Source of the DNA: an uncultured Prevotella sp.
GTDB lineage: Bacteria > Bacteroidota > Bacteroidia > Bacteroidales > Bacteroidaceae
Length of the DNA stretch: 11,610 nucleotides
Assembly: GCA_937892695.1 (NCBI GenBank)
Contig: CALBJK010000152.1
Span: forward strand, 1-11,610
Direction of reading: 5' to 3'
Positions 1 to 7,406 of this stretch are shown piece after piece. The notes beneath the pieces are model-generated. The model was not told where the DNA came from. It made no database searches and saw nothing but the letters and a program-made list of their open reading frames with translations. The position numbers and the translations under genes are program-made. Numbering within the stretch: the stretch's first letter is position 1; the number at the start of each line of letters is the position of its first letter.

Positions 1-10
1 CTTCCGATCT
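1..10. other. Probable Illumina adapter remnant at the contig end
   Basis: The first ten bases, CTTCCGATCT, are identical to the 3' end of the standard Illumina TruSeq adapter (which ends GCTCTTCCGATCT). If read as mraY they give S-D-L before Y-I-K. MraY proteins instead have an Asp-Asp pair just before this Tyr-Ile-Lys stretch, and base 11 (c) fits the last base of a GAC Asp codon. The adapter match and the break in conservation therefore fall at the same point. A chance match of ten bases is possible but unlikely. I infer that the genomic sequence begins at about base 11. Confidence 0.8.
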
Positions 11-926
11 CTACATCAAGATTTTCCGTCGCAACAAGGAAGGGCTGAAAGGCCGTTACAAGATTGTCGGCCAGATAGGTATCGGACTGATTGTAGGACT
101 GGTGTTGTGGTCGTCGCCCGACGTGAAGATGAACGAAAATCTTGCCGTTGAACGCCAAAACCACGAAATGGTTGTCAAGCACCGTGCCGAAGCCCGCAAG
201 TCGCTAAAGACCACCATACCGTTTGTCAAGGGGCATAACCTCGACTATTCAAACATAATGTCGTTCTGCGGAAAGTACAAGACGGCAGCCGGATGGATAC
301 TGTTTGTCATAATGACCATATTTGTCGTGACAGCTGTCTCTAACGGTGCCAATCTCAACGACGGTATGGACGGAATGTGTGCCGGCAATTCTGCTATCAT
401 CGGTGTGGCGATAGGCATTCTGGCCTACGTGAGCAGTCACATAGAATTTGCCGCCTATCTGAACATAATGTACATTCCAGGGTCGCAGGAACTTGTGGTG
501 TTCATGTGTGCTTTTGTCGGGGCGATGATAGGATTCTTATGGTACAACGCTTATCCTGCCCAGGTGTTCATGGGCGACACAGGTTCGCTCACCATCGGAG
601 GCATTATAGCCGTCTCGGCCATCATTATCCATAAAGAACTGATGCTGCCGATACTGTGTGGCATATTCTTTGTCGAGAGTCTGAGCGTAATACTGCAAGT
701 GTACTATTATAAGATAGGCAAACGCCACGGCGTGAAGCAGCGCATATTCAAACGCACACCGATACATGACAATTTCCGTACGCAGCAGTCGCAACTCGAC
801 CCCGATTGCCATTATCTCATAAGGAAACCAAAAGGTGCGATACACGAATCGAAGATTACCATCCGTTTCTGGATCGTTTCTATCATTCTTGCCGCGCTTA
901 CAATCATAACATTGAAAATAAGGTAA
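3..926 (+). CDS. mraY: Phospho-N-acetylmuramoyl-pentapeptide transferase, 5'-truncated
   Basis: MraY is an integral membrane enzyme that transfers phospho-MurNAc-pentapeptide from UDP to undecaprenyl phosphate, making lipid I. The frame is open from the window start; the GTG at 102 is internal. About 304 genomic codons remain (from base 12), so roughly 115-120 N-terminal residues are missing by comparison with the usual Bacteroidota length, including the catalytic Asp-Asp pair just upstream. Visible motifs are NLNDGMDG (351-374, family NLTDGLDG), FMGDTGSL (567-590) and TPIHD (756-770), the His-containing loop. Several hydrophobic segments alternate with short loops. A long extra loop of about 55 residues (about 105-280), larger than in E. 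coli, follows the first visible membrane segment. In the His loop the third position, His in many MraYs, is Asn (771-773). The gene ends 39 bp before murD and is very likely cotranscribed with it. The identity is secure. Confidence 0.96.
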   Translation, partial: SDLYIKIFRRNKEGLKGRYKIVGQIGIGLIVGLVLWSSPDVKMNENLAVERQNHEMVVKHRAEARKSLKTTIPFVKGHNLDYSNIMSFCGKYKTAAGWILFVIMTIFVVTAVSNGANLNDGMDGMCAGNSAIIGVAIGILAYVSSHIEFAAYLNIMYIPGSQELVVFMCAFVGAMIGFLWYNAYPAQVFMGDTGSLTIGGIIAVSAIIIHKELMLPILCGIFFVESLSVILQVYYYKIGKRHGVKQRIFKRTPIHDNFRTQQSQLDPDCHYLIRKPKGAIHESKITIRFWIVSIILAALTIITLKIR

Positions 927-965
927 ACCGGACAGTGTGCCGATTGCCACATAAATAAAATAAAA

Positions 966-2306
966 ATGAAAAGAATAGTTGTTCTGGGTGCCGGAGAAAG
1001 CGGTGCAGGTGCTGCTGTACTGGCAAAGAAAAAAGGTTTTGACGTATTTGTCAGTGACATGGGCGCAATAAAGGACAAATACAAGAAGATTCTCGACGAC
1101 CACTGTATAGATTGGGAGGAAGGACATCATACAGAAGAAAAAATCCTTTCAGCCGACGAGATAATCAAGAGTCCAGGCATACCAAAAGAGGCTCCGATGA
1201 TACAGAAGGTTATGGCCAAAGGCATTCACATAATAAGCGAAATAGAATTTGCCGGCCGTTACACCGATTCAAAGATGATATGTATCACCGGAAGCAACGG
1301 CAAGACCACCACAACGTCGCTCATATATCACATATTCAAGGCAGCAGGCTACGATGCCGGTCTGGCCGGGAACATCGGGCGTTCGCTGGCTCTTCAGGTG
1401 GCCGAAGACCCTCACGAATATTATGTCATAGAACTAAGTTCATTTCAGCTCGACAACATGTATGACTTCCGTGCCAATGTTGCCGTCCTGCTCAATATCA
1501 CGCCCGACCATCTCGACCGTTACGACTATTGTATGCAGAACTACGTCAACGCAAAATTCCGCATCATACAGAACCAGACTGCCGACGACGCGTTCATCTA
1601 CTGGAACGACGACCCTATCATACAACGCGAACTGAAGAAGCATGACATCAAGGCCGTACAGTATCCATTCTCTGAACTTAAAGAAAACGGAAGTGCCGGA
1701 TATATCGAAGACGGCCAATACAAGATAGAAAAGCCGGTTCCTTTCAGCATGGACCGTAACGGCCTGAGCCTTCAGGGCAAGCATAATGTCTACAATTCGC
1801 TTGCCGCAGGAATAGCTTCGGACATTGTCGGAATAGACGCTGATGTCTTACGCAAGAGTCTGGGCGATTTCCCCGGTGTGGAACATCGTTTGGAGAAAGT
1901 ATGCAATGTAGACGGAGTGCAGTATGTCAACGACTCTAAAGCCACCAACGTGGATGCTTGCTGGTATGCTCTTGAAAGCATGACCACACCCGTAGTCCTC
2001 ATTCTTGGCGGAAAAGATAAGGGTAACGACTACAATGAAATAAAGGACATGGTCAGGAAAAAGTGCGTAGGGATAGTCTATCTTGGAGCCGACAATACAA
2101 AACTTCATGGCTTCTTCGACCAACTGGGCATTCCCGTGCGCGATACCCATTCGATGAAAGATTGTGTAGCTGCCTGCCATTCTATGGCCCGTCCTGGTGA
2201 CACAGTGCTTCTCAGTCCCTGCTGCGCCAGTTTCGACCTGTTCAGGAATATGGAAGACCGTGGCGACCAGTTCAAGACCCTCGTCAGGGCACTGGCGAAA
2301 CAGTAA
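966..2306 (+). CDS. murD: UDP-N-acetylmuramoyl-L-alanine--D-glutamate ligase
   Basis: MurD is a cytoplasmic ATP-dependent Mur ligase that adds D-Glu to UDP-MurNAc-L-Ala. The 446-residue protein is full length for the family. It has an N-terminal Rossmann-like domain starting with VLGAGESG (about residues 6-13), a central ATPase domain with the P-loop GSNGKTTTT (109-117), SSFQL (158-162), and PDHLD with His182. Lys197 lies in NAKF and aligns with the carbamylated Lys of E. coli MurD. The C-terminal ligase domain has GGKDKG (around Lys350) and the late motif LSPCCASFDLF, typical of MurD rather than MurC, MurE or MurF. The ATG at 966 follows an A/T-rich stretch with no Shine-Dalgarno sequence and puts the Rossmann motif at the usual distance from the N-terminus. 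It sits between mraY and ftsW in the same orientation. Confidence 0.98.
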   Translation: MKRIVVLGAGESGAGAAVLAKKKGFDVFVSDMGAIKDKYKKILDDHCIDWEEGHHTEEKILSADEIIKSPGIPKEAPMIQKVMAKGIHIISEIEFAGRYTDSKMICITGSNGKTTTTSLIYHIFKAAGYDAGLAGNIGRSLALQVAEDPHEYYVIELSSFQLDNMYDFRANVAVLLNITPDHLDRYDYCMQNYVNAKFRIIQNQTADDAFIYWNDDPIIQRELKKHDIKAVQYPFSELKENGSAGYIEDGQYKIEKPVPFSMDRNGLSLQGKHNVYNSLAAGIASDIVGIDADVLRKSLGDFPGVEHRLEKVCNVDGVQYVNDSKATNVDACWYALESMTTPVVLILGGKDKGNDYNEIKDMVRKKCVGIVYLGADNTKLHGFFDQLGIPVRDTHSMKDCVAACHSMARPGDTVLLSPCCASFDLFRNMEDRGDQFKTLVRALAKQ

Positions 2307-2324
2307 AGCCGAATGAGTTATGGC

Positions 2325-2353
2325 TTGATATAGAATGACTGCTAGTATCTTTT
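2325..2353 (+). promoter_or_regulatory. Possible Bacteroidota-type promoter before ftsW (weak)
   Basis: In the 67-bp murD-ftsW gap, TTG (2325-2327) is followed after 18 bases by TATCTTTT (2346-2353), one mismatch from the Bacteroidota -7 element TAnnTTTG. The spacing suits this promoter class (TTG, about 17-23 bases, TAnnTTTG). It would start transcription about 15 bases before the ftsW ATG. Such AT-rich words are common by chance and the last base does not match, so this is a candidate only. Confidence 0.3.
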
Positions 2354-2373
2354 AAATTTTGAAGATTACTTAG

Positions 2374-3648
2374 ATGGGCAAGACTTTAGGCAACATATTC
2401 AAGGGAGATAAAGTTATATGGATGGTGTTCTTCTTCCTTTGCATCATCAGCATCGTCGAGGTCTATTCGGCATCGTCTCAGCTGACTTACAAGGGTGGCA
2501 ACTACATTGCTCCGATCTTAAAGCACATCGGGCTGCTTGCAGTCGGTGTGTTTTGTATGATTGTGACACTCAATATTCCATGTCGTGTCTTCAAAATGGC
2601 CACTCCTTTTCTTCTCCTTACTTCGATTGTCTCGCTGGTGTATCTGGCATTGTTCGGCGACATGGTTAACGGTTCGCGACGATGGATAGACATTCCGCTT
2701 TTAGGTTTGCAGATACAGCCTTCCGAGATAGCCAAGGGGACACTCGTTCTTGCTACAGCTCAGATTCTGAGTGCGATGCAGACCGACCAGGGCGCCGACA
2801 AGAAGGCTTTCGGATATATACTCGTTGTCTGCGCTACTATCATACCATTCATTTTTATAGAGAACTTTTCCACGGCGGCGCTGCTATGTGCCGTTGTCTT
2901 CATGATGATGCTTATAGGGCGAGTCCCTGTCCGTCAGCTCGGAGCTTTGCTCGGTGTCACGTTGATATTTGTGGTTGTCTTTTTCAGCGCAGCCATGGCC
3001 TTCGGAACCGACCTTTCTACGTCAGACCGCAATGACACCACACATGTAGAAGCCACCATTACGCCGCAAAAAGAAAGCAGGGGTGGCTTTTTCCACCGTC
3101 TAGATACATGGAAGACCCGTATCGACAAATTCACAAGTTCGGCCAACAACAAGAATCAGATAACTCCTGCTGACATTGATCTCGACAAGGATGCACAGGT
3201 GGCTCATGCCAATATCGCCATAGCCTCGTCTAACATTACAGGCAAAGGTCCAGGCAATTCGGAAGAACGCGACTTTTTGTCTCAGGCATTTTCCGACTTC
3301 ATCTATTCTATCATTATCGAAGAAATGGGAATAGTCGGTGCGTTTTTTGTTGCGATGCTTTATATCATACTGCTTTTCCGTACAGGCCGGATAGCAAGTC
3401 AGTGTGAGAACAATTTCCCTGCTTTCCTGTCAATGGGGTTTGCCTTGCTTCTTGTCACACAAGCACTGTTCAATATGTGTGTGGCAGTAGGCCTGGTACC
3501 AGTAACAGGCCAGCCGTTGCCGCTGATAAGCAAGGGCGGTACTTCTACGATAATCAATTGTGTTTATGTCGGAGCTATTCTCAGTGTCAGCCGTTCGGCC
3601 AAACGACGGCAAGACGATACAGTAAGGTCGTCGTCTGGGCAGGCATGA
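2374..3648 (+). CDS. ftsW: SEDS-family septal peptidoglycan glycosyltransferase
   Basis: FtsW is a polytopic inner-membrane SEDS protein that polymerises lipid II at the division septum with a class B PBP partner. In the 424-residue protein I see about ten membrane segments, the first at about residues 13-35. SEDS signatures are NGSRRWI (99-105), QPSE (115-118), SDFIY with Asp308 at the position of the catalytic Asp of other SEDS enzymes, EEMG (about 315-318), and PLISKGGTS (383-391). The loop at about 212-306 (the large extracytoplasmic loop before Asp308) is long and hydrophilic, with roughly 40 more residues than the E. coli loop by eye. FtsW is preferred over RodA because of its place between murD and murG. 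The ATG at 2374 gives a short cytoplasmic N-terminus before the first membrane segment. A short Arg/Lys/Asp-rich cytoplasmic tail ends the protein. Confidence 0.96.
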   Translation: MGKTLGNIFKGDKVIWMVFFFLCIISIVEVYSASSQLTYKGGNYIAPILKHIGLLAVGVFCMIVTLNIPCRVFKMATPFLLLTSIVSLVYLALFGDMVNGSRRWIDIPLLGLQIQPSEIAKGTLVLATAQILSAMQTDQGADKKAFGYILVVCATIIPFIFIENFSTAALLCAVVFMMMLIGRVPVRQLGALLGVTLIFVVVFFSAAMAFGTDLSTSDRNDTTHVEATITPQKESRGGFFHRLDTWKTRIDKFTSSANNKNQITPADIDLDKDAQVAHANIAIASSNITGKGPGNSEERDFLSQAFSDFIYSIIIEEMGIVGAFFVAMLYIILLFRTGRIASQCENNFPAFLSMGFALLLVTQALFNMCVAVGLVPVTGQPLPLISKGGTSTIINCVYVGAILSVSRSAKRRQDDTVRSSSGQA

Positions 3649-3746
3649 TTGCGATTATTCGAATGGGGACTGTGGCGCACAACATAAAGTCGCAGAAGAT
3701 CCATTATGCCTGTATGATAGGCTAATTAGTCGAATAAAAATAGTCA

Positions 3747-3770
3747 TTTGAAAAAAAATGATTAACTTTG
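3747..3770 (+). promoter_or_regulatory. Promoter-like element ahead of murG
   Basis: TAACTTTG (3763-3770) is a perfect match to the Bacteroidota -7 consensus TAnnTTTG. It lies in the largest + strand gap of the cluster, 144 bp between the ftsW stop and the murG ATG. A TTTG (3747-3750) lies upstream in an A/T-rich stretch, but only 12 bases separate the two, shorter than the usual 17-23, so the -33 element is doubtful. Transcription would start near 3775-3778, leaving a leader of about 16 bases before the ATG at 3793. It probably adds a second start point for murG and the downstream division genes. Confidence 0.5.
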
Positions 3771-3792
3771 TGAGTTGAAACAACATGTTGTT

Positions 3793-4914
3793 ATGGATAA
3801 AGAATTAAGAGTCATCGTCAGCGGTGGCGGAACGGGCGGCCACATCTTCCCGGCTGTGTCTATCGCTAATGCCGTCAAGGTAAAACGCCCCGATGCCAAA
3901 ATATTGTTTGTCGGAGCGAGTGACCGTATGGAAATGCAGCGTGTTCCGGCTGCAGGATACAAGATTATCGGTTTGCCTGTTAAAGGTTTTCATCGTCCTC
4001 TGTGGTCGTTGAAGAATATAGGTGTCGTAATCGACTTTCTTAGAAGCAAGAGCATGGTGCGCAAGACCATCCGCGACTTCCGTCCTGACGTAGCTGTCGG
4101 AGTGGGAGGCTATGCCAGTGGCGCTACGCTCGATGCTGCCAGCTCGATGGGCATCCCCTGTCTGATTCAAGAACAGAATTCATACGCCGGAGTGACCAAC
4201 AAGCACCTGGCTCACAAGGTTGACAGGATATGCGTAGCCTACGACGGAATGGAACGTTTCTTCCCGGCCGACAAAATAATAAAGACCGGCAATCCCGTGC
4301 GTCAGTCGTTGCTCGAAACCAAACAGACCAGAGAAGAGGCTGTGCGCCAGTTCGGACTTGACCCGACGAAGAAGACAATCCTCATTGTCGGTGGCAGTCT
4401 CGGAGCACGTACTGTCAATGAAAGCGTCATGCAACATCTCGACCTTGTAGAGGAAAGCGGAGTGCAGTTTATATGGCAGACAGGAAAATATTACAACGCT
4501 TCTATCAACGAACGGCTGAAGGCTCATAAACCATTGCCAATGCTAAAGGTTATGGACTTCATCAGTGATATGGGAGCAGCCTACAAAGCTGCTGACCTTG
4601 TAATCAGCCGTGCCGGAGCCAGTTCTATAAGTGAATTCTGTCTCATAGGCAAACCTGTCATACTGGTGCCGTCGCCAAATGTGGCCGAAGACCACCAGAC
4701 CAAGAACGCAATGGCTCTTGTCAATAAAGATGCAGCCATATACGTGAAAGACAGCGATGCTCCGCAGACATTGCTGGCTCTTGCTGTAAAGACAGTAAAG
4801 GACGATGTCCGCCTGCAGCAGCTTGCCGCGAATATAAAGAAATTAGGTAAAGCAAATTCAGCCGATGTCATAGCCGACGAAGTTATACGGCTGGCAGAAA
4901 GCAAAGGAAAATAA
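3793..4914 (+). CDS. murG: UDP-GlcNAc:MurNAc-pentapeptide-PP-undecaprenol GlcNAc transferase
   Basis: MurG is a peripheral membrane GT28 glycosyltransferase on the cytoplasmic face that turns lipid I into lipid II. The 373-residue product starts MDKELRVIVSGGGTGGH. The glycine-rich loop is at residues 11-17, and a second one (GGSLGAR) opens the C-terminal domain near 200-206. UDP-GlcNAc-binding motifs are AGASSISE (274-281, with Glu281) and HQTKNA (301-306). The frame extends upstream to a TTG at 3775, but I chose the ATG at 3793. That start places the GGGTGGH loop where it lies in other MurGs, and the promoter-like element at 3763-3770 would start the transcript at about the TTG, making it unusable from that transcript. 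It is 22 bp from murC in the same orientation. Confidence 0.96.
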   Translation: MDKELRVIVSGGGTGGHIFPAVSIANAVKVKRPDAKILFVGASDRMEMQRVPAAGYKIIGLPVKGFHRPLWSLKNIGVVIDFLRSKSMVRKTIRDFRPDVAVGVGGYASGATLDAASSMGIPCLIQEQNSYAGVTNKHLAHKVDRICVAYDGMERFFPADKIIKTGNPVRQSLLETKQTREEAVRQFGLDPTKKTILIVGGSLGARTVNESVMQHLDLVEESGVQFIWQTGKYYNASINERLKAHKPLPMLKVMDFISDMGAAYKAADLVISRAGASSISEFCLIGKPVILVPSPNVAEDHQTKNAMALVNKDAAIYVKDSDAPQTLLALAVKTVKDDVRLQQLAANIKKLGKANSADVIADEVIRLAESKGK

Positions 4915-4936
4915 CAAAACAAATCATACAATTCTG

Positions 4937-6328
4937 ATGGAATTAAAGGATATTAAAGCAGTGTATTTCGTAGGAGCTGGAGGCATAGGCATGAGTGCCA
5001 TTGCCCGCTACTTCTTACGCAAGGGTGTTGTCGTAGCAGGTTATGACAGAACACCTTCGGTGCTGACACGCCAGTTGGAAAAAGAAGGAATGCTTATCCA
5101 CTACGAAGAGAATGTCGACGAGATACCTCATGCCTGCAAGAATCCCGCATCATGTCTGGTTGTCTACACCCCGGCTGTTCCTGTCCGGCACAAAGAACTC
5201 GTATATTTCAGGGACAACGGTTTCACAATAGAAAAACGCGCCCAAGTGCTAGGAACACTTACCCGTACTCATAAAGGACTTTGTGTCGCAGGCACTCACG
5301 GCAAGACCACCACGTCGACCATGTGCGCACACATCATGCACCAGAGTCACGTTGACTGTAATGCCTTCCTCGGAGGTATTTCCAAAAACTACGGAACCAA
5401 TTACATTCTTTCTGACACGAGCGATTATGTCGTTATCGAAGCCGATGAATTCGACCGCTCGTTCCACTGGTTGCGCCCGTGGATGAGTGTCATCACAGCC
5501 ACCGACCCCGACCATCTCGATATCTACGGTACGAAGGAAGCCTATCTTGAGAGCTTCCGCCATTACACTACGCTCATTCAGCCGGGTGGTGCGCTCATCA
5601 TACATCGGGACTTGGAGATGAAGCAAGATGTGCAACCCGGAGTGAAAGTATACGAATACAGCCGCGACAGTGGCGATTTCCATGCCGAAAACATCAAAAT
5701 AGACAACGGCGAAATAACGTTCGACTTTGTTTCGCCTGTCGAAACCGTGTGTGGTATAGAACTAGGCCAGCCTGTTCCTGTAAACATTGAAAACGGTGTT
5801 GCAGCCATGGCTCTGGCTCAACTCAACGGTTGCACGGCCGATGAGCTGCGCTATGGAATGAAAACCTATAAAGGCGTTGAACGTCGGTTCGACTTCAAGA
5901 TAAAGAACGACCGCATGGTCTTCCTGTCTGACTATGCCCACCATCCGAAAGAGATAATGCAAAGTGCGAAGAGTATCCGCGAGCTCTATCGCAACCGTAA
6001 GATAACGGCTATCTTCCAGCCACATCTTTATACCCGCACACGCGACTTCTATAAGGAGTTTGCCGAAGCACTCAGTCTGCTCGACGAAGTGATTCTCTGT
6101 GATATCTATCCTGCACGAGAAGCTCCAATTCCAGGAGTGACAAGTAAGCTGATTTACGACAATCTGCGTCCTGGTATAGAGAAGAGCATGATTCATAAGG
6201 AAGATGTGCTCGACCTTGTACGCAAGCGTGACTTCGATGTACTCATCGTTCTCGGTGCAGGCGACCTCGACAACTATGTCCCACAGATGACCAAGATACT
6301 TGAAGAAAAGCTAAATTCCGGTAAATAG
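4937..6328 (+). CDS. murC: UDP-N-acetylmuramate--L-alanine ligase
   Basis: MurC is the first Mur ligase. It joins L-Ala to UDP-MurNAc in the cytoplasm, using ATP. At 463 residues it is of normal length. The N-terminal domain has VGAGGIGMSAIA (about 12-23), the MurC/Mpl-type glycine-rich loop. The central ATPase P-loop is GTHGKTTTS (119-127; MurC has THGKT where MurD has SNGKT), followed by EADEFDRSF and TDPDHLDIY. The C-terminal domain contains DYAHHPKEI, QPHLYTRTRDF and LGAGDLDNY, all MurC signatures. I favour MurC over the recycling ligase Mpl because of these motifs and its place in the dcw cluster. The stop TAG is followed after a single base by the ftsQ GTG, so translation is probably coupled. 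Confidence 0.98.
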   Translation: MELKDIKAVYFVGAGGIGMSAIARYFLRKGVVVAGYDRTPSVLTRQLEKEGMLIHYEENVDEIPHACKNPASCLVVYTPAVPVRHKELVYFRDNGFTIEKRAQVLGTLTRTHKGLCVAGTHGKTTTSTMCAHIMHQSHVDCNAFLGGISKNYGTNYILSDTSDYVVIEADEFDRSFHWLRPWMSVITATDPDHLDIYGTKEAYLESFRHYTTLIQPGGALIIHRDLEMKQDVQPGVKVYEYSRDSGDFHAENIKIDNGEITFDFVSPVETVCGIELGQPVPVNIENGVAAMALAQLNGCTADELRYGMKTYKGVERRFDFKIKNDRMVFLSDYAHHPKEIMQSAKSIRELYRNRKITAIFQPHLYTRTRDFYKEFAEALSLLDEVILCDIYPAREAPIPGVTSKLIYDNLRPGIEKSMIHKEDVLDLVRKRDFDVLIVLGAGDLDNYVPQMTKILEEKLNSGK

Positions 6329-6329
6329 A

Positions 6330-7391
6330 GTGACACGCATCCCCTGGAAGAAAACCTTTATCATAGTCATCGACCTCGTTCTGGCAGGTTATCTGATTAT
6401 GGCTTTCGGAGCGTTTGACAAACGCTTCGACGACCGGGCGGTGTGTGAAAAAGTGGACATCAACATTTCTGACGGAGCTACAAACGGCTTTATCTCTGCC
6501 AAAGAGGTAAAACATCGGCTCATAGCCGAACGGCTTTATCCACTGGGGCGTCCAATGCGCTATGTAGATGCCCGAAAGATAGAGAATGTGCTGAAGTCGA
6601 GTCCGTTTATCCGTACGGCAGAGTGCTATAAGACCAATAGCGGCAAGGTCGACATAACCGTTACCCAGCTCATGCCCGTCATTCGTGTCAAAGCCGACAA
6701 CGGCGACGACTACTATGTGGACGACAAGAACAAGATAATGCCTAACACCCACTATACCAGTGACCTCATCATCGCCACGGGGAATATCAGCCGACATTTC
6801 GCCACCCGCAGTCTGGCTCCATTCGGCAAGGCGGTCATGGGCAATGACTTGTGGAAAAATCTGATAGAACAAATAAATGTCACGCCCGACGGCGGTATAG
6901 AAATCGTTCCTCGGGTGGGCGACCACATAGTATATCTCGGACATCTGCCCGATCCTCGGCGCGGAGTCTGGAGAGACAAACAGGTGGCCGACTTTGTGGA
7001 CAAGAAGATGGCGCGGCTGGATAAATTTTATAAATACGGTCTGTCACAAGCCGGATGGAACAAGTATTCTTACATAAATCTGGAGTTTGACAACCAGATA
7101 ATTTGCCGCCGTCGTGATTTGCACCGTCCTAAGACTGAAGCCAAGCCATCGGATACGGACATGACTGTTGAAACGGGCAATGCGGCGGAGAGTGAACCGT
7201 CTGCTCAGGCCAATGCCGAGAGCGAGGCAAGAGAGAAACGTGAGAGTCGTGGAAAAATCGATGAACCATCTCGGATCGTTTCGCGTAACAAGGAGATGTC
7301 AGACACTGAACACAGCCGCAGGAAGAGCATGACTTCAGAAAGAAAAGACAATAAACGTTCTCCAAAAGAAACAAAAAAGAAACTAAGATAA
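6330..7391 (+). CDS. ftsQ: Cell division protein FtsQ with long charged C-terminal tail
   Basis: FtsQ is a bitopic membrane protein of the FtsQBL complex, which controls septal synthesis. The 353-residue protein has a short basic N-terminus (residues 1-8), one membrane helix (about 9-29) and a periplasmic POTRA-like region (about 35-115, including GFISAKEV and SPFIRTAE). A beta-rich FtsQ domain follows to about residue 263 (INVTPDGGIEIVPRVGDH, then YINLEFDNQIICRRRD). Sequence conservation between FtsQ proteins is low, so the call also leans on its place between murC and ftsA. Start: GTG at 6330, one base after the murC stop; the next in-frame ATG would cut into the membrane helix. Residues 264-353 form a low-complexity tail, acidic and Ser/Ala-rich first, then strongly basic, ending KETKKKLR. 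E. coli FtsQ (276 residues) has no such tail. The stop is 15 bp before ftsA. Confidence 0.9.
   Translation: MTRIPWKKTFIIVIDLVLAGYLIMAFGAFDKRFDDRAVCEKVDINISDGATNGFISAKEVKHRLIAERLYPLGRPMRYVDARKIENVLKSSPFIRTAECYKTNSGKVDITVTQLMPVIRVKADNGDDYYVDDKNKIMPNTHYTSDLIIATGNISRHFATRSLAPFGKAVMGNDLWKNLIEQINVTPDGGIEIVPRVGDHIVYLGHLPDPRRGVWRDKQVADFVDKKMARLDKFYKYGLSQAGWNKYSYINLEFDNQIICRRRDLHRPKTEAKPSDTDMTVETGNAAESEPSAQANAESEAREKRESRGKIDEPSRIVSRNKEMSDTEHSRRKSMTSERKDNKRSPKETKKKLR
7119..7388 (+). other. FtsQ low-complexity periplasmic tail (residues 264-353)
   Basis: This 90-residue stretch after the folded FtsQ domain has almost no hydrophobic runs. It is rich in E, S, A, T and D up to about residue 305 and then in K, R, S and E, ending in KKKLR. 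No membrane segment follows, so with the usual FtsQ topology it would extend into the periplasm. It looks disordered. No function can be read from the sequence; binding to peptidoglycan, to FtsB/FtsL or to another divisome partner are possibilities only. Confidence 0.75.
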
Positions 7392-7406
7392 AATTGGAAA
7401 ATACGT

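Noticed and set aside
102..104. GTG at 102 as the start of mraY
   Set aside because: The frame is open back to the window start, and the upstream codons read as conserved MraY sequence (YIKIFRRNKEGLKG). The gene is cut by the edge.
3649..3746. Terminator or riboswitch in the ftsW-murG gap
   Set aside because: Only a 4-bp stem (GCCT 3708-3711 with AGGC 3718-3721) and a small palindrome ATTCGAAT (3657-3664) are present. Neither has a T-run or recognisable fold.
3775..3777. TTG at 3775 as the murG start
   Set aside because: It adds six unconserved residues and lies at the predicted transcription start; ATG 3793 fits MurG N-termini better.
7119..7388. FtsQ tail as a frameshifted read-through into a separate gene
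   Set aside because: The frame runs unbroken to a stop 15 bp before ftsA, and the composition is low complexity without the look of a second folded domain.
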